64,000 nucleotides of DNA from assembly GCF_020564935.1 (NCBI RefSeq), contig NZ_JAJCXB010000033.1, positions 1 to 64,000 of the forward strand, given 5' to 3'. Source of the stretch: Streptomyces pinistramenti. GTDB lineage: Bacteria > Actinomycetota > Actinomycetes > Streptomycetales > Streptomycetaceae. A program made the position numbers and the translations under genes. The notes beneath the pieces were generated by a model. The model was given only the letters and a program-made list of their open reading frames with translations. It did no database searches and was not told the origin of the DNA. Positions within the stretch are counted from its first letter, which is position 1. Every line of letters starts with the position of its first letter. Positions 51,114 to 59,730 of this stretch are shown piece by piece.

Positions 51114-51377
51114 TCAGCTGTGGCCGCCGAACAGCGAACGCCGCAGCCTGCGCAGCGGCGCGAACAGCGACACCCGTGCGCCGCGGCTCCGCCTCGTGCG
51201 CGAGTGGTCACGAGCCGTCAGCTCCTGCATCAGCGAGGTAGCACCCTGGGCCTCGCGCTGCGGGATGGCAGGGCCGCCCAGCACCGCGAGATGACGGTCG
51301 AGGCGCGCACTGGACGCACCGCTTTTGCATGTGATGGCAGGGACTCGCGCCCTGCTGCGCACTGTTATCTGTTCCAT
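51114..51377 (-). CDS. small conserved basic protein (87 aa)
   Basis: The protein begins MEQITVRSRARVPAITCKSG and contains ARLDRHLAVLGGPAIPQREA; I recall similar short proteins in many Streptomyces, without assigned function. Support for a real gene: start ATG 51377 with GGGGAGAG upstream, and a classical U-tract terminator on the same strand 95 bases past the stop. The C-terminus is Arg-rich (SLFAPLRRLRRSLFGG), possibly membrane- or nucleic-acid-associating. Confidence 0.6.
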   Translation of the reverse strand: MEQITVRSRARVPAITCKSGASSARLDRHLAVLGGPAIPQREAQGATSLMQELTARDHSRTRRSRGARVSLFAPLRRLRRSLFGGHS

Positions 51378-51623
51378 GACTCTCCCCACCCTACGAGGGC
51401 ACCCGGCCCCGGGCAGGGTAACCCTATCTCTCCTGGAGGACACACGTGCAGACCGGCCAACGGATTCACCTGCCCCAGCATGACGTTGACGGACACCCTA
51501 CGGAACACCCCGTACAGGGCTGCCATCAGGGCGAGTTGGCCCACCATGGCCCGGTTCCTGGTGGTTGACGCACAGGGGGAGGACCCGGACGGCAGGCCCT
51601 CCCCCACGGCGGCGAGCGGCGGA

Positions 51624-52430
51624 CTACACCGCGGAGCCGAACACCGGAAGGTAGCCGTCCGACTGCCCGGCGGCGGTGGGGTGGTACGACTCGTCGACCG
51701 GCACCGTGACACTGTGCAACCACGGGTCGCCCGAGCAGAGTTCGTGGCCGGCGAAGGTGGAGTTGACGTCGGCGAAGGTGAAGCCGTGGTCGGCGGCGCG
51801 CTTGGCGGTGACGGTGTTGATGCTGTCGGCCGCACCGTTGATCGCGCTGCGGGACTTCTCGGAGAGGCCGACGGAGCAGCTACCGCCGATCTTGTAGAAG
51901 TGCGGATAGCCGAGCACCACCACGTGCGCGGACGGGGCCTTCTGCGCAATCGCGCCGTACACCCCGTCGAGCTGTCCCGGCAGGGTTTTGTCGATGTAGT
52001 CGACGGCCTGTGCCACCCGGGCGAGGCAGGCGCTCTCGCCCTGGAGCGCACAGGTCGTCATGGTGTCGGCGAACCCGGCGTCGTTGCCGCCGATGCTGAT
52101 GCTCACCACACCGGTCGAGGCGCTCAGTGGCCCGAGCTGGCCGCTGGTCACGTCACCCGTGCGAGCGCCGGAGCAGGCGACGAAGTCGAAGGACGAGGGC
52201 GAATGGGCGGCGGCCCACAGGGCGGGGTACGCCTTGGTGCTGCGTTTGCAGCTGCCGCTGCCGCTGTCGTAGCTGCCGGAGCCGACGCCGGCCGCATAGG
52301 AATCGCCGAGTGCCACATAGCCGGTGGCCAGGGGTCGTTCGGCGGATACGGCGGCGCTCGCGCCGGTCAGCGCGAGCGCCAGGGTGACGAAGAAGGCGGA
52401 TGCCATCGCCGCAATACGGGACAGTCTCAT
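51624..52430 (-). CDS. secreted SGNH/GDSL lipase or esterase
   Basis: The 268-aa protein has a signal peptide (about 1-30) followed by block I ALGDSYAAG with nucleophile Ser44, block III SIGGNDAGF (oxyanion Gly and Asn), and block V with catalytic His in DESYHPTAAG. Six Cys give the three disulfides usual in the Streptomyces rimosus GDS(L)-lipase and S. coelicolor SCO1725 group. It acts outside the cell on acyl esters. Confidence 0.93.
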   Translation of the reverse strand: MRLSRIAAMASAFFVTLALALTGASAAVSAERPLATGYVALGDSYAAGVGSGSYDSGSGSCKRSTKAYPALWAAAHSPSSFDFVACSGARTGDVTSGQLGPLSASTGVVSISIGGNDAGFADTMTTCALQGESACLARVAQAVDYIDKTLPGQLDGVYGAIAQKAPSAHVVVLGYPHFYKIGGSCSVGLSEKSRSAINGAADSINTVTAKRAADHGFTFADVNSTFAGHELCSGDPWLHSVTVPVDESYHPTAAGQSDGYLPVFGSAV

Positions 52431-52677
52431 GGAACCTCCCCAGAGGCAGGATCTCTGCCAACTCCGTGGTAGCAGGACTCACGGGTAACCGGAAGCGTTC
52501 ATGTCAAAAGTCGTGGAGAGTTCACGGCAAATCCCCCCATCCGTGGGGGTGTTCGTACGCCGTTCGGCGGCGCCCCCACCACTCCCATCCGCCCCACGTT
52601 CCCCCGACGCCGCCCCTCCGTCCCGTCCGTCGCGATATTCCGTGTACGCGGCGGCCGGTCTGGCGGATCATGGCGGC

Positions 52678-53790
52678 ATGAGTGCCGACCCCGTCCCGCC
52701 GAGTGCCGCCGAGAAGTCCCTGCCGCTCCGCCTGACCATGGACGACAGTGACTCGCCTTCCGACGTCGTGGACGCCCTCTTCCTGGGGCGGTTCGCCAAC
52801 GGCGACCAGCCGTACTCCCGCAGCCGGTCGGTGGACCGGGTGAGGTCCGGCCACACCCTGCTGCCGCCGGGCAGCACGGTGCTCCGCTCCGCACGCGACG
52901 ACGACCGCAGCGCCACCCTCGCGGAGGGCGCGGGGTTCACGGTGCTGGTCTCCCGCTGGAACCGCGGCGCGGACGTGACGGTCACCGCCGTCAGCGACCA
53001 GCTCGCCGAAAAGGTGCTCGGCCAGGCGGCCGACGGCGCCGAGGACGAGCCGGAACCGCAGCCGGAGAACGTCCCCATGGGCTTCTGGTACCTCTCGCCC
53101 CGCCGCGGGCCGCACCGCACGAGCCGGCAGATCTCGGCGGGCACCTGGGAGGAGGTCCGCGGCAACTACACCGCCCCGGTGGCCGGCGCGCTGGACACGC
53201 TGATGAAGGTGGTCCCCGAGGAGATCTCCGGACGGCTGCTGTTGCTGCACGGCCCGCCCGGTACGGGCAAGACCTCGGCGCTGCGTACCCTGGCCCGCTC
53301 CTGGCGTGACTGGTGCCAGGTGGACTGCGTGCTCGACCCGGAGCGGCTGTTCAACGACGTCGGCTACCTCATGGACATCGCCATCGGCGAGGACGACAGC
53401 ACCGGCAAGGGCCGCTGGCGGCTGCTCCTGCTGGAGGACTGCGACGAGCTGATCCGCGGCGAGGCCAAGCACACCGCGGGCCAGGCGCTCTCCCGGCTGC
53501 TCAATCTCACCGATGGGCTGCTGGGCCAGGGCCGCAACGTCCTCGTGGCGGTCACCACCAACGAAGACCTGGAGCGCATGCACCCCGCGGTGGTCCGCCC
53601 AGGCCGCTGCCTGGCCCGCATCGAGATGGGCCCGCTGACCCGTACCGAAGCGGTCGGCTGGCTCGGCACGGAAGAAGGGGTCGGCCGCGAGGGCGCCTCC
53701 CTCGCCGAGCTGTACGCCCTGCGCCGGGGCACCCGCCCGGCCTCCGTCCCGTCCCAGGACGCCGGCCAGGACGCCGGGATGTACCTGTAA
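52678..53790 (+). CDS. AAA family ATPase with DUF5925 N-terminal domain
   Basis: This 370-aa protein has an N-terminal region of about 170 residues with the DUF5925 pattern (SDVVDALFLGRFANGDQPYS) and then an AAA module. The module has Walker A GPPGTGKTS (192-200), Walker B LLLLEDCDEL, sensor 1 VAVTTNEDLERMHPAVVRPGR with an arginine-finger-like Arg. The upstream frame is open but lacks features, so ATG 52678 is chosen. It is a soluble remodelling ATPase with unknown client. Confidence 0.88.
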   Translation: MSADPVPPSAAEKSLPLRLTMDDSDSPSDVVDALFLGRFANGDQPYSRSRSVDRVRSGHTLLPPGSTVLRSARDDDRSATLAEGAGFTVLVSRWNRGADVTVTAVSDQLAEKVLGQAADGAEDEPEPQPENVPMGFWYLSPRRGPHRTSRQISAGTWEEVRGNYTAPVAGALDTLMKVVPEEISGRLLLLHGPPGTGKTSALRTLARSWRDWCQVDCVLDPERLFNDVGYLMDIAIGEDDSTGKGRWRLLLLEDCDELIRGEAKHTAGQALSRLLNLTDGLLGQGRNVLVAVTTNEDLERMHPAVVRPGRCLARIEMGPLTRTEAVGWLGTEEGVGREGASLAELYALRRGTRPASVPSQDAGQDAGMYL

Positions 53791-53802
53791 GTCCCGCCCC
53801 CT

Positions 53803-53830
53803 CCCGCGGGTCGGGCCGACCGCCCGCGGG
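53803..53830 (+). terminator. hairpin after AAA ATPase gene
   Basis: CCCGCGGG at 53803-53810 and again at 53823-53830 (self-complementary) form an 8-bp stem around a 12-base loop. Confidence 0.55.
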
Positions 53831-53861
53831 CAGCGGCGGGCCGGAATGCCACAATGCCTCC

Positions 53862-54359
53862 ATGAGCACCAACGTCTTCTTCGACATCACCATTGACAAC
53901 GAGCCCGCCGGACGCATCGTCTTCAAGCTGTACGACGACGTCGTCCCCAAGACCGCCAAGAACTTCCGCGAGCTGGCCACCGGCGAGCACGGCTTCGGCT
54001 ACGCCGGCTCCAGCTTCCACCGCGTCATCCCGGAGTTCATGCTCCAGGGCGGCGACTTCACCCGCGGCGACGGCACCGGCGGCAAGAGCATCTACGGCGA
54101 GAAGTTCGCCGACGAGAACTTCCAGCTCAAGCACACCAAGCCGTTCCAGCTGTCGATGGCCAACGCCGGCAAGAACACCAACGGCTCGCAGTTCTTCATC
54201 ACCACGATCGTCACCTCCTGGCTCGACGGCAAGCACGTCGTGTTCGGCGAGGTCGTCGAGGGCCAGGACCTGGTGACCCGGATCGAGTCGCTGGGCTCGC
54301 AGAGCGGCGCCACCAAGGCGAAGGTCACCATCGCCGAGTCGGGCACCCTCCCCGCCTGA
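53862..54359 (+). CDS. peptidyl-prolyl cis-trans isomerase (cyclophilin)
   Basis: The 165-aa single cyclophilin domain has catalytic Arg in FHRVIPEFMLQGGDFT, then NTNGSQFFITT and WLDGKHVVFGEV. No signal peptide is seen, so this is the cytoplasmic PpiA-type foldase with the usual length for actinobacteria. Confidence 0.96.
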   Translation: MSTNVFFDITIDNEPAGRIVFKLYDDVVPKTAKNFRELATGEHGFGYAGSSFHRVIPEFMLQGGDFTRGDGTGGKSIYGEKFADENFQLKHTKPFQLSMANAGKNTNGSQFFITTIVTSWLDGKHVVFGEVVEGQDLVTRIESLGSQSGATKAKVTIAESGTLPA

Positions 54360-54750
54360 ACCCCCGCATTCCGCTGAGGCCACGGGCCTCGGCCACCACG
54401 AGCGCGCCTCCCGGCCACCGCAGGGAGGCGCGCTCGGTCGTTCCGCGGCGAACCCCGCGCCCACGCACGGGAGTTCCACCCCCCATAACCCCGCAGAACG
54501 GACCCACGGCGCGCCGACGGCCCCCGGCGGAACGGCAGATGCCCCTCAATGGCACCCCACCCTGGGCCGTCGGGGGGTTTTCTGATCTGATGTCACCGGC
54601 GTCGAGAGCCATCTCCGTCGAGGTGGTCACCGCCCGCTTCGGCGTGTCCACGCCGGTTCCGGACGCCACCCCCCACCCGGTGCCACAGGGCGAGCGCACG
54701 GCCCTCCTGTCGAAGACGCCCTTGGCACCGTTGCACCGAAGGGAAATTCT
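54360..54750. other. 391-base region between cyclophilin and amidase genes
   Basis: It holds the cyclophilin terminator (54399-54436) and the long upstream region of the peptidoglycan amidase. A 10-bp inverted repeat (54514-54523 with 54564-54573) followed by a T-rich stretch may be a leader element. I see no gene in it and could not match it to the c-di-AMP riboswitch that controls many actinomycete wall hydrolases. Confidence 0.45.
54399..54436 (+). terminator. terminator of cyclophilin gene
   Basis: Arms 54399-54412 and 54423-54436 (14 bp, perfect) with a 10-base loop, 40 bases after the stop. Confidence 0.75.
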
Positions 54751-56676
54751 TTGCACAAGAGAAAAGTAAAGCGATGGCTGCCTGCGACAGTACTCGGCGG
54801 CACCCTCGCCGCAGGCGCTTTCGCTTTCCTGCCCTCCCTCGCCCAGGCACAGAACGAGGACGGCCCCAAGGCATCGAGCGCGCAGGCCGATTTCGCCGCA
54901 GCCGCCGCGGAGTTCAAGGTTCCGCTCGGCGTTCTGCTGGGCGTCGCCCATGAGGAGTCCGGCTGGCAGCAGCACACCGGTTACAGCAACACCGGCGGCT
55001 GGGGCCTGATGAACCTCACCGACGTGACGCCGAAGATGGTGGCCGGCGGCGCGGCAGGCGCGGCCGGGCGCGCCGACCTCAGCTCGTTCACCGACCACCC
55101 CGAACTGCACACCCTGCGGACCGCGGCGAAGCTGACCGGCGTCTCCGCCGACCGGCTCCGGAAGGACCGCAAGGACAACATCCGCGGCGGCGCCGCCCTG
55201 CTCGCCGCGTACCAGAAGCAGCTCACCGGCGGCACGTCCGACGACCCCTCGCAGTGGACCGCCGCCGTCGCCAAGTACAGCCGCCTGACGGACAAGAAGG
55301 CGGCCACGTCGTACGTCGACAAGGTCTTCGCCGCCATCACGTCCGGCGCGCAGCAGAAGTCCGCGAACGGCCCCTCCGTCAAGATGCAGGCCGAGCCGGC
55401 CGCGAAGCCGGCGGCCGGGCAGTTCGGCAAGCTCAAGCTGAAGGACACCTCGTCCCCCCAGGCCGAGTGCCCGCCGGAGATGACCTGCCGGTTCATCCCC
55501 GCGGCGGCGTCCAACGGCCAGGTGTCCGACCGCCCGGCCAACGGCATCGAGATCACGCAGATCATCCTGCACACCACCGAGGGCTCGTACGACAACGCGA
55601 TCAAGACCTTCCAGACCGCGGGCGGCGCCTCGTCGCAGTACGTGATGAAGTCGTCGGACGGCTCGGTCACCCAGATGGTGCCCAACAAGGACATCGCGTT
55701 CGGTGACGGTAACTACGACAGCAACCTCCACGCGGTCCAGATCGAGCACGAGGGCTTCTCCGCCCAGGGCGCCGACTGGTACACCCCGGCCGTGTACGAG
55801 CAGACGGCGACGCTCGTGAAGTACCTGGCGGCGCGGTACCACGTGCCGCTTGACCGCCAGCACATCCTCGGCCACGACAACGTGGCGGGGCCCTCGACCG
55901 ACACCGTCTCGGGCATGCACTGGGATCCGGGCAACGGCTGGGACTGGACCCGCTTCATGCGGGTGCTCGGCGCCCCGATCGACGACGGCGCCCGCGGCGT
56001 CGGCCCGATCGGCACCGCGGTGACCATCACCCCGGGCTTCGAGGAGAACCAGCAGACCCACACCGTCTGCCCCGAGGACGACCCGTCCGGCAAGGTCAAG
56101 ACCTGCGGTCCCGTGACGGCTCCGTCGAGCGCCCTGTTCGTGCGCAGCGCCCCCCGGGACGACGCGCCGCTCGTCCTCGACCCGGTCATCCACGGCGGCA
56201 AGGACGAGACCGGCGGCACCGACCGCGTCTCCGACTGGAGCACCACCGTCCAGGCCGGCCAGAAGTTCGTCGTCGCCGACCGGCAGGGCGACTGGACCGC
56301 CATCTGGTTCGACGGCCAGAAGGGCTGGATACACAACCCCGGCGGGAAGAACACGACTCCCGCCGTGGGCGTGCACCTGATCAAGGCGGCCGGCGCCACC
56401 GCCGCACCCGTGTACGGCACCGCGTACCCGGACCCCGCCGAGTACCCCAAGGGCATGTCGCCCTCGAAGCAGGACCCGCTGACCGGCAAGAACTACGCGA
56501 TCCCGGCCGGGCAGAGCTACGTCGCCGACCAGCCCCCGGTCGGCAGCGCGGACTTCTCCCCCTCCAGCGGGACGGTCGTCAAGGGCGCCAAGCGCTACTA
56601 CACCGTCCAGTTCAACCACCGGTACGTCCTGGTGAACGCCGCCGACGTCACGGCCACGGAGACCCCGCGGCACTGA
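54751..56676 (+). CDS. secreted N-acetylmuramoyl-L-alanine amidase
   Basis: The 641-aa protein is read from a TTG start at 54751 with AAGGGA upstream. It has a signal peptide (HKRKVKRWLPATVLGGTLAA, cleavage after about 32). A helical domain follows at about 40-210. The PGRP/amidase_2 domain at about 265-415 shows zinc ligands at ILHTTEG and in the HILGHDNV and MHWDPG region. The C-terminal SH3-like segment (about 480-640) probably binds the wall. It cleaves the bond between MurNAc and stem peptide. It is convergent with an L,D-transpeptidase gene, making a small cell-wall pair. Confidence 0.92.
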   Translation: MHKRKVKRWLPATVLGGTLAAGAFAFLPSLAQAQNEDGPKASSAQADFAAAAAEFKVPLGVLLGVAHEESGWQQHTGYSNTGGWGLMNLTDVTPKMVAGGAAGAAGRADLSSFTDHPELHTLRTAAKLTGVSADRLRKDRKDNIRGGAALLAAYQKQLTGGTSDDPSQWTAAVAKYSRLTDKKAATSYVDKVFAAITSGAQQKSANGPSVKMQAEPAAKPAAGQFGKLKLKDTSSPQAECPPEMTCRFIPAAASNGQVSDRPANGIEITQIILHTTEGSYDNAIKTFQTAGGASSQYVMKSSDGSVTQMVPNKDIAFGDGNYDSNLHAVQIEHEGFSAQGADWYTPAVYEQTATLVKYLAARYHVPLDRQHILGHDNVAGPSTDTVSGMHWDPGNGWDWTRFMRVLGAPIDDGARGVGPIGTAVTITPGFEENQQTHTVCPEDDPSGKVKTCGPVTAPSSALFVRSAPRDDAPLVLDPVIHGGKDETGGTDRVSDWSTTVQAGQKFVVADRQGDWTAIWFDGQKGWIHNPGGKNTTPAVGVHLIKAAGATAAPVYGTAYPDPAEYPKGMSPSKQDPLTGKNYAIPAGQSYVADQPPVGSADFSPSSGTVVKGAKRYYTVQFNHRYVLVNAADVTATETPRH

Positions 56677-56693
56677 CAACGGCACAGCACACG

Positions 56694-56727
56694 CGGACGC
56701 CCGGGACCATCAGGTCCCGGGCGTCCG
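56694..56727. terminator. 15-bp perfect hairpin between amidase and L,D-transpeptidase genes
   Basis: Arms 56694-56708 and 56713-56727 are perfectly complementary around ATCA, between convergent stops. Confidence 0.88.
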
Positions 56728-56781
56728 TGTCCCGCCGCGCCCCGGTCTCCCGCGCGCTCAGCCGCGGGCGGGCGCCGCCGC

Positions 56782-57504
56782 TCAGGTGCCGGGCTTGTGC
56801 CCGTAGACGAACACGCGGTTGCCGACGGACAGCAGCTTCCAGTACGCCTTCGCGTCCGCCGTCCTCATGTTGATGCAGCCGTGCGAACCCGGCGCCGACC
56901 AGACGCTGCCACTGATCGCGTGGAACGCCTCGCCGCCGTCGAAGAACTGCGAGTACGGCATCTTGCTGTGGTACAGCGACGACACATGGTTCTTGTGCCG
57001 CCAGTAGACCTTCTTCAGCCCGGTGCGCGTCTCGTCGCCGTTGCGGCCCGTCCGTACCGGGACCGGGTGCTTGACGAGGTGGCGGCCGTTCTGGATCCAG
57101 CTGATCTGCCGGGTCAGGTCGACACACGCGATGCGCCCCCGGTTGGTGGGACACCGGCCCGCGCGGTTCGGGTTCTTCCACGCGCTCTGCTGCTTCTTGA
57201 CCACCTGCATCACCTTCCAGGTGGCAGGTCCCGCGTAGCCGTACTGCGGGTAGATGCCGTGCGCCACCTGGAACGACCGGATCGCCCGGCAGTCCCCGAC
57301 CGACTGCCGGCCGTCGGCCTTGCGCCCCAGGAACTTCTCGGCCTGCTTCTGGTACGGGCCCCGAAGACCGCCGCACCAGGACGACGACGAGGAAGCCGCC
57401 TGCGCGGGCACGGCCTGAAGCCCGGCCAGCAGCGGCGCCAGCACCGCACCTGCTATGCCGTACGCGGCCATCCGGCCCCGACGGCCCATTCGAGAACTCG
57501 TCAT
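56782..57504 (-). CDS. L,D-transpeptidase (YkuD domain)
   Basis: The 240-aa protein has a signal peptide (about 1-36) and a peptidoglycan-binding-like segment (SFQVAHGIYPQYGYAGPATW). It ends in a YkuD domain with the catalytic motif GSHGCINMR (Cys210; His three residues before it). It forms 3-3 cross-links in peptidoglycan or attaches proteins. It has fewer residues than mycobacterial Ldt enzymes and resembles the short Streptomyces type. Confidence 0.93.
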   Translation of the reverse strand: MTSSRMGRRGRMAAYGIAGAVLAPLLAGLQAVPAQAASSSSSWCGGLRGPYQKQAEKFLGRKADGRQSVGDCRAIRSFQVAHGIYPQYGYAGPATWKVMQVVKKQQSAWKNPNRAGRCPTNRGRIACVDLTRQISWIQNGRHLVKHPVPVRTGRNGDETRTGLKKVYWRHKNHVSSLYHSKMPYSQFFDGGEAFHAISGSVWSAPGSHGCINMRTADAKAYWKLLSVGNRVFVYGHKPGT

Positions 57505-57933
57505 GCAACCCCACCCTCGACTCGACGCCCAGCAGGCGTACTTGGCGTACCTTCACGGTGGCGCGGAGTGAGGCGCTGCCGCCCGCACCGTCCGCGCGAC
57601 GCCACAGTAGACCGTTATGTGGCGGCCAACCGGTCAGGGGAAGATTTGTCGGCCATCGGGTCAGCCGGGAAGCCGTTGGGCGTACAGGGCCTCACCCGCG
57701 GCCGCCGGATGGCTTGAACGCGGTGTGACAGCTGCTCTTCCAGGTCAACTTTGGTGCTATCGACTGCATTCAGCCGTGCTGCACAGGCCAGGCTTCTTGG
57801 GGCAGAAGTTAACGGGGGGTCAGACGGGGGGCCTGCCCGATCTGTCGCGTATACCCACAACAAGGGGCGTTGGCTGCGCTCACACCCACCGCCGGGCTGC
57901 CCGTGGCCCCATACGCGACACACAGGAGAGAAC
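57505..57933. other. 429-base divergent intergenic region
   Basis: This region separates the leftward L,D-transpeptidase from the rightward regulator and marks the left border of the cluster-like segment. I see no gene. It is locally lower in GC (for example 57720-57780) than the genes around it, and should contain both promoters. Confidence 0.5.
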
Positions 57934-58671
57934 ATGCAGGCATCACGACCGGTTCCGCAGCACTTCGCTCCCGCCCTCTCCCGCCATCCCAACGTCGCCC
58001 CGGCCGGCACATGGCGCATCCTCGTCGTCGACAGTGACGAACGTTCCGCGCAGGACCTGACACGCAGTCTTCAACGTCACAGACATCAGGCCAGAGCGGT
58101 CACCACGGGAGCAGCGGCACTCCGTGAACACCTCGACGCCGACGTCGTGATCCTCAACCTCGATCTCCCCGACATCGACGGGCTGGAAATCTGCCGGTCC
58201 ATCGCCACGGCGAGCGATACGCCGGTCCTCGCGGTGACCGACCACGGAAGCGAACTGGACTGCGTGCTGGGCCTCCAGGCGGGCGCGGACGACTACCTGG
58301 TCGAGCCGTACGGTTTCCGCGAACTCTTAGCACGGGTCGACGCCGTGATGCGCCGGGCCCGCCCCAAGCCCGAAGCCGCACCGAGCATGCAACTCGGCCC
58401 CCTGGTCATCCAGCAGGCCACGCGTACCGTGGAACTGCACGGACGCACCGTTCCGCTCACCCGTAAAGAGTTCGAGCTGCTCCAGGTGCTGGCGTCCCCT
58501 CCCGGCGAGGTCGTCCCCCGGCGGCACATCCTCCAGCGCATCTGGCACGACACCGACATCAGCCGCAGCCGCACGATCGACACCCACATCACCAGCCTGC
58601 GCCGGAAGCTCGGGTCGCCCGACTGGATACTGACCGTCCGGGGCGTCGGGTTCCGTCTGGTGCAGATATGA
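57934..58671 (+). CDS. atypical orphan OmpR-type response regulator with TTA codon
   Basis: The 245-aa protein has an N-terminal receiver-like domain (about 27-145) and a C-terminal OmpR winged helix (about 155-245: VPLTRKEFELLQVLASPPGEVV, ending VRGVGFRLVQI). At the phospho-acceptor position the expected Asp is Asn75 (VVILNLDLPDIDG). The conserved Lys of the KP motif is Glu124 (VEPY), and the acidic pair is changed to Asp33-Ser34-Asp35. No kinase gene is adjacent. This is the pattern of phosphorylation-independent regulators of antibiotic clusters (JadR1-like). Leu132 is encoded by TTA (58327-58329), so translation should need bldA tRNA. The start follows AGGAGAG. Confidence 0.9.
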   Translation: MQASRPVPQHFAPALSRHPNVAPAGTWRILVVDSDERSAQDLTRSLQRHRHQARAVTTGAAALREHLDADVVILNLDLPDIDGLEICRSIATASDTPVLAVTDHGSELDCVLGLQAGADDYLVEPYGFRELLARVDAVMRRARPKPEAAPSMQLGPLVIQQATRTVELHGRTVPLTRKEFELLQVLASPPGEVVPRRHILQRIWHDTDISRSRTIDTHITSLRRKLGSPDWILTVRGVGFRLVQI

Positions 58672-58728
58672 GCCGCGCCGTGCGGGCCCGTGCGGTGCCC
58701 CCGGCGTCCGGCGCCGAGGCGCGCGGCC

Positions 58729-59688
58729 TCAGCGGGACGGGCCTGAAGGTGCGGCCTTGGGGGAAGCGCCGCCGTCCCGGGCCGGCGCCGGACAGCTGGT
58801 CTCCCGGCCCGTCAGGCACTCTTCCAGGAAGGCCAGGACCCGCAGATGGTAGCTGCGGGCCGCCCGCCCCAGGCTGATGTTGTGTCCCGCGCCCGCCAGG
58901 TGTGCGGTGCGTACCACGGGTGACGCCAGCCGTGCCGCCATCGCCTCCACCGTGGCCGCATCGCACCGCCACCAGCGTTCGTGTTCGGCGAAGGTGAAGC
59001 GCACCGGGACCTGTACGGTGCACGCCAGCTCGGCGTATCTGCGCGGCCAGTCCGGGATCTCCGCCGCCTCCTTGCCGGGAATCGGCGCGACCAGATACTG
59101 GGCGAGCCGGAAGGTGCCGGGCGGGTAGAGGGACAGCGGGCCCCAGTGCAGGCCACGGGAGCGGCGGCCGCCGGACCCGGTCAGCAGCCCGGGTTCGACG
59201 GCCCAGCGGTCGCTGATGCCGGAGACGTCCACTCCCAGGAGTCCGCCGTCGTTCCAGCCTGCCGCGGTGGACAAGGCGACCTTCCCGCCCAGGGAGTGGC
59301 CGACCAGGAAGAACCCCGCCCCTGTGGGAAGGCGGCGCGCGTAGTCGGACAGTGCCTGCCGTACCCGGACCGCCTGTTCGGCGAGTCCCGTTCCGTCGGG
59401 GACCTGCCGCGCCGACGCCCCGTACCCGGGCCGGTCCAGGGCGAGCGCCGCGTACCCGTGGGAGGCCGCGAGGGAGAGCAGGGAACCGGCCGGATCGGCC
59501 CGCCCGTGGAAGTAGCCGGCGCGCATGCCGCCGCCGTGCAGCGCGACCAGCACGGCGCGGGGGACGGATGCCTCCGGAAGGGCCAGCAGCCCGGAGAGGG
59601 TGAGGCCGCCCGCGTCCGCCTCGATGCCGCGGACCGGGTCATCGTCCCGGGCCGCCGGCATCGGCGGGTTCGAAGAGCGCTGCGTCAT
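58729..59688 (-). CDS. alpha/beta hydrolase
   Basis: The 319-aa protein has the oxyanion motif LHGGGMR, nucleophile elbow VGHSLGGK with catalytic Ser, and a C-terminal His in GAGHNIS. No signal peptide is seen. It starts at 59688 after GGAG and lies 42 bases downstream of the SDR on the same strand, so the two are probably one transcript. In a biosynthetic context it could be a hydrolase or off-loading/cyclising enzyme; the substrate is unknown. Confidence 0.87.
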   Translation of the reverse strand: MTQRSSNPPMPAARDDDPVRGIEADAGGLTLSGLLALPEASVPRAVLVALHGGGMRAGYFHGRADPAGSLLSLAASHGYAALALDRPGYGASARQVPDGTGLAEQAVRVRQALSDYARRLPTGAGFFLVGHSLGGKVALSTAAGWNDGGLLGVDVSGISDRWAVEPGLLTGSGGRRSRGLHWGPLSLYPPGTFRLAQYLVAPIPGKEAAEIPDWPRRYAELACTVQVPVRFTFAEHERWWRCDAATVEAMAARLASPVVRTAHLAGAGHNISLGRAARSYHLRVLAFLEECLTGRETSCPAPARDGGASPKAAPSGPSR

Positions 59689-59730
59689 GACAACTCCACA
59701 TCGTCGGCCGGTACGTCCGGCCAGGGCCGG

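Noticed and set aside
51446..51568. A 40-codon frame with GGAGGA and a GTG start
   Set aside because: Third-position GC is only about 65%, far below real genes here, and the peptide has no recognisable feature; possibly a relic, not called.
54500..54750. c-di-AMP (ydaO-type) riboswitch before the wall amidase
   Set aside because: The conserved riboswitch segments are not present; only a long-range 10-bp inverted repeat is seen.
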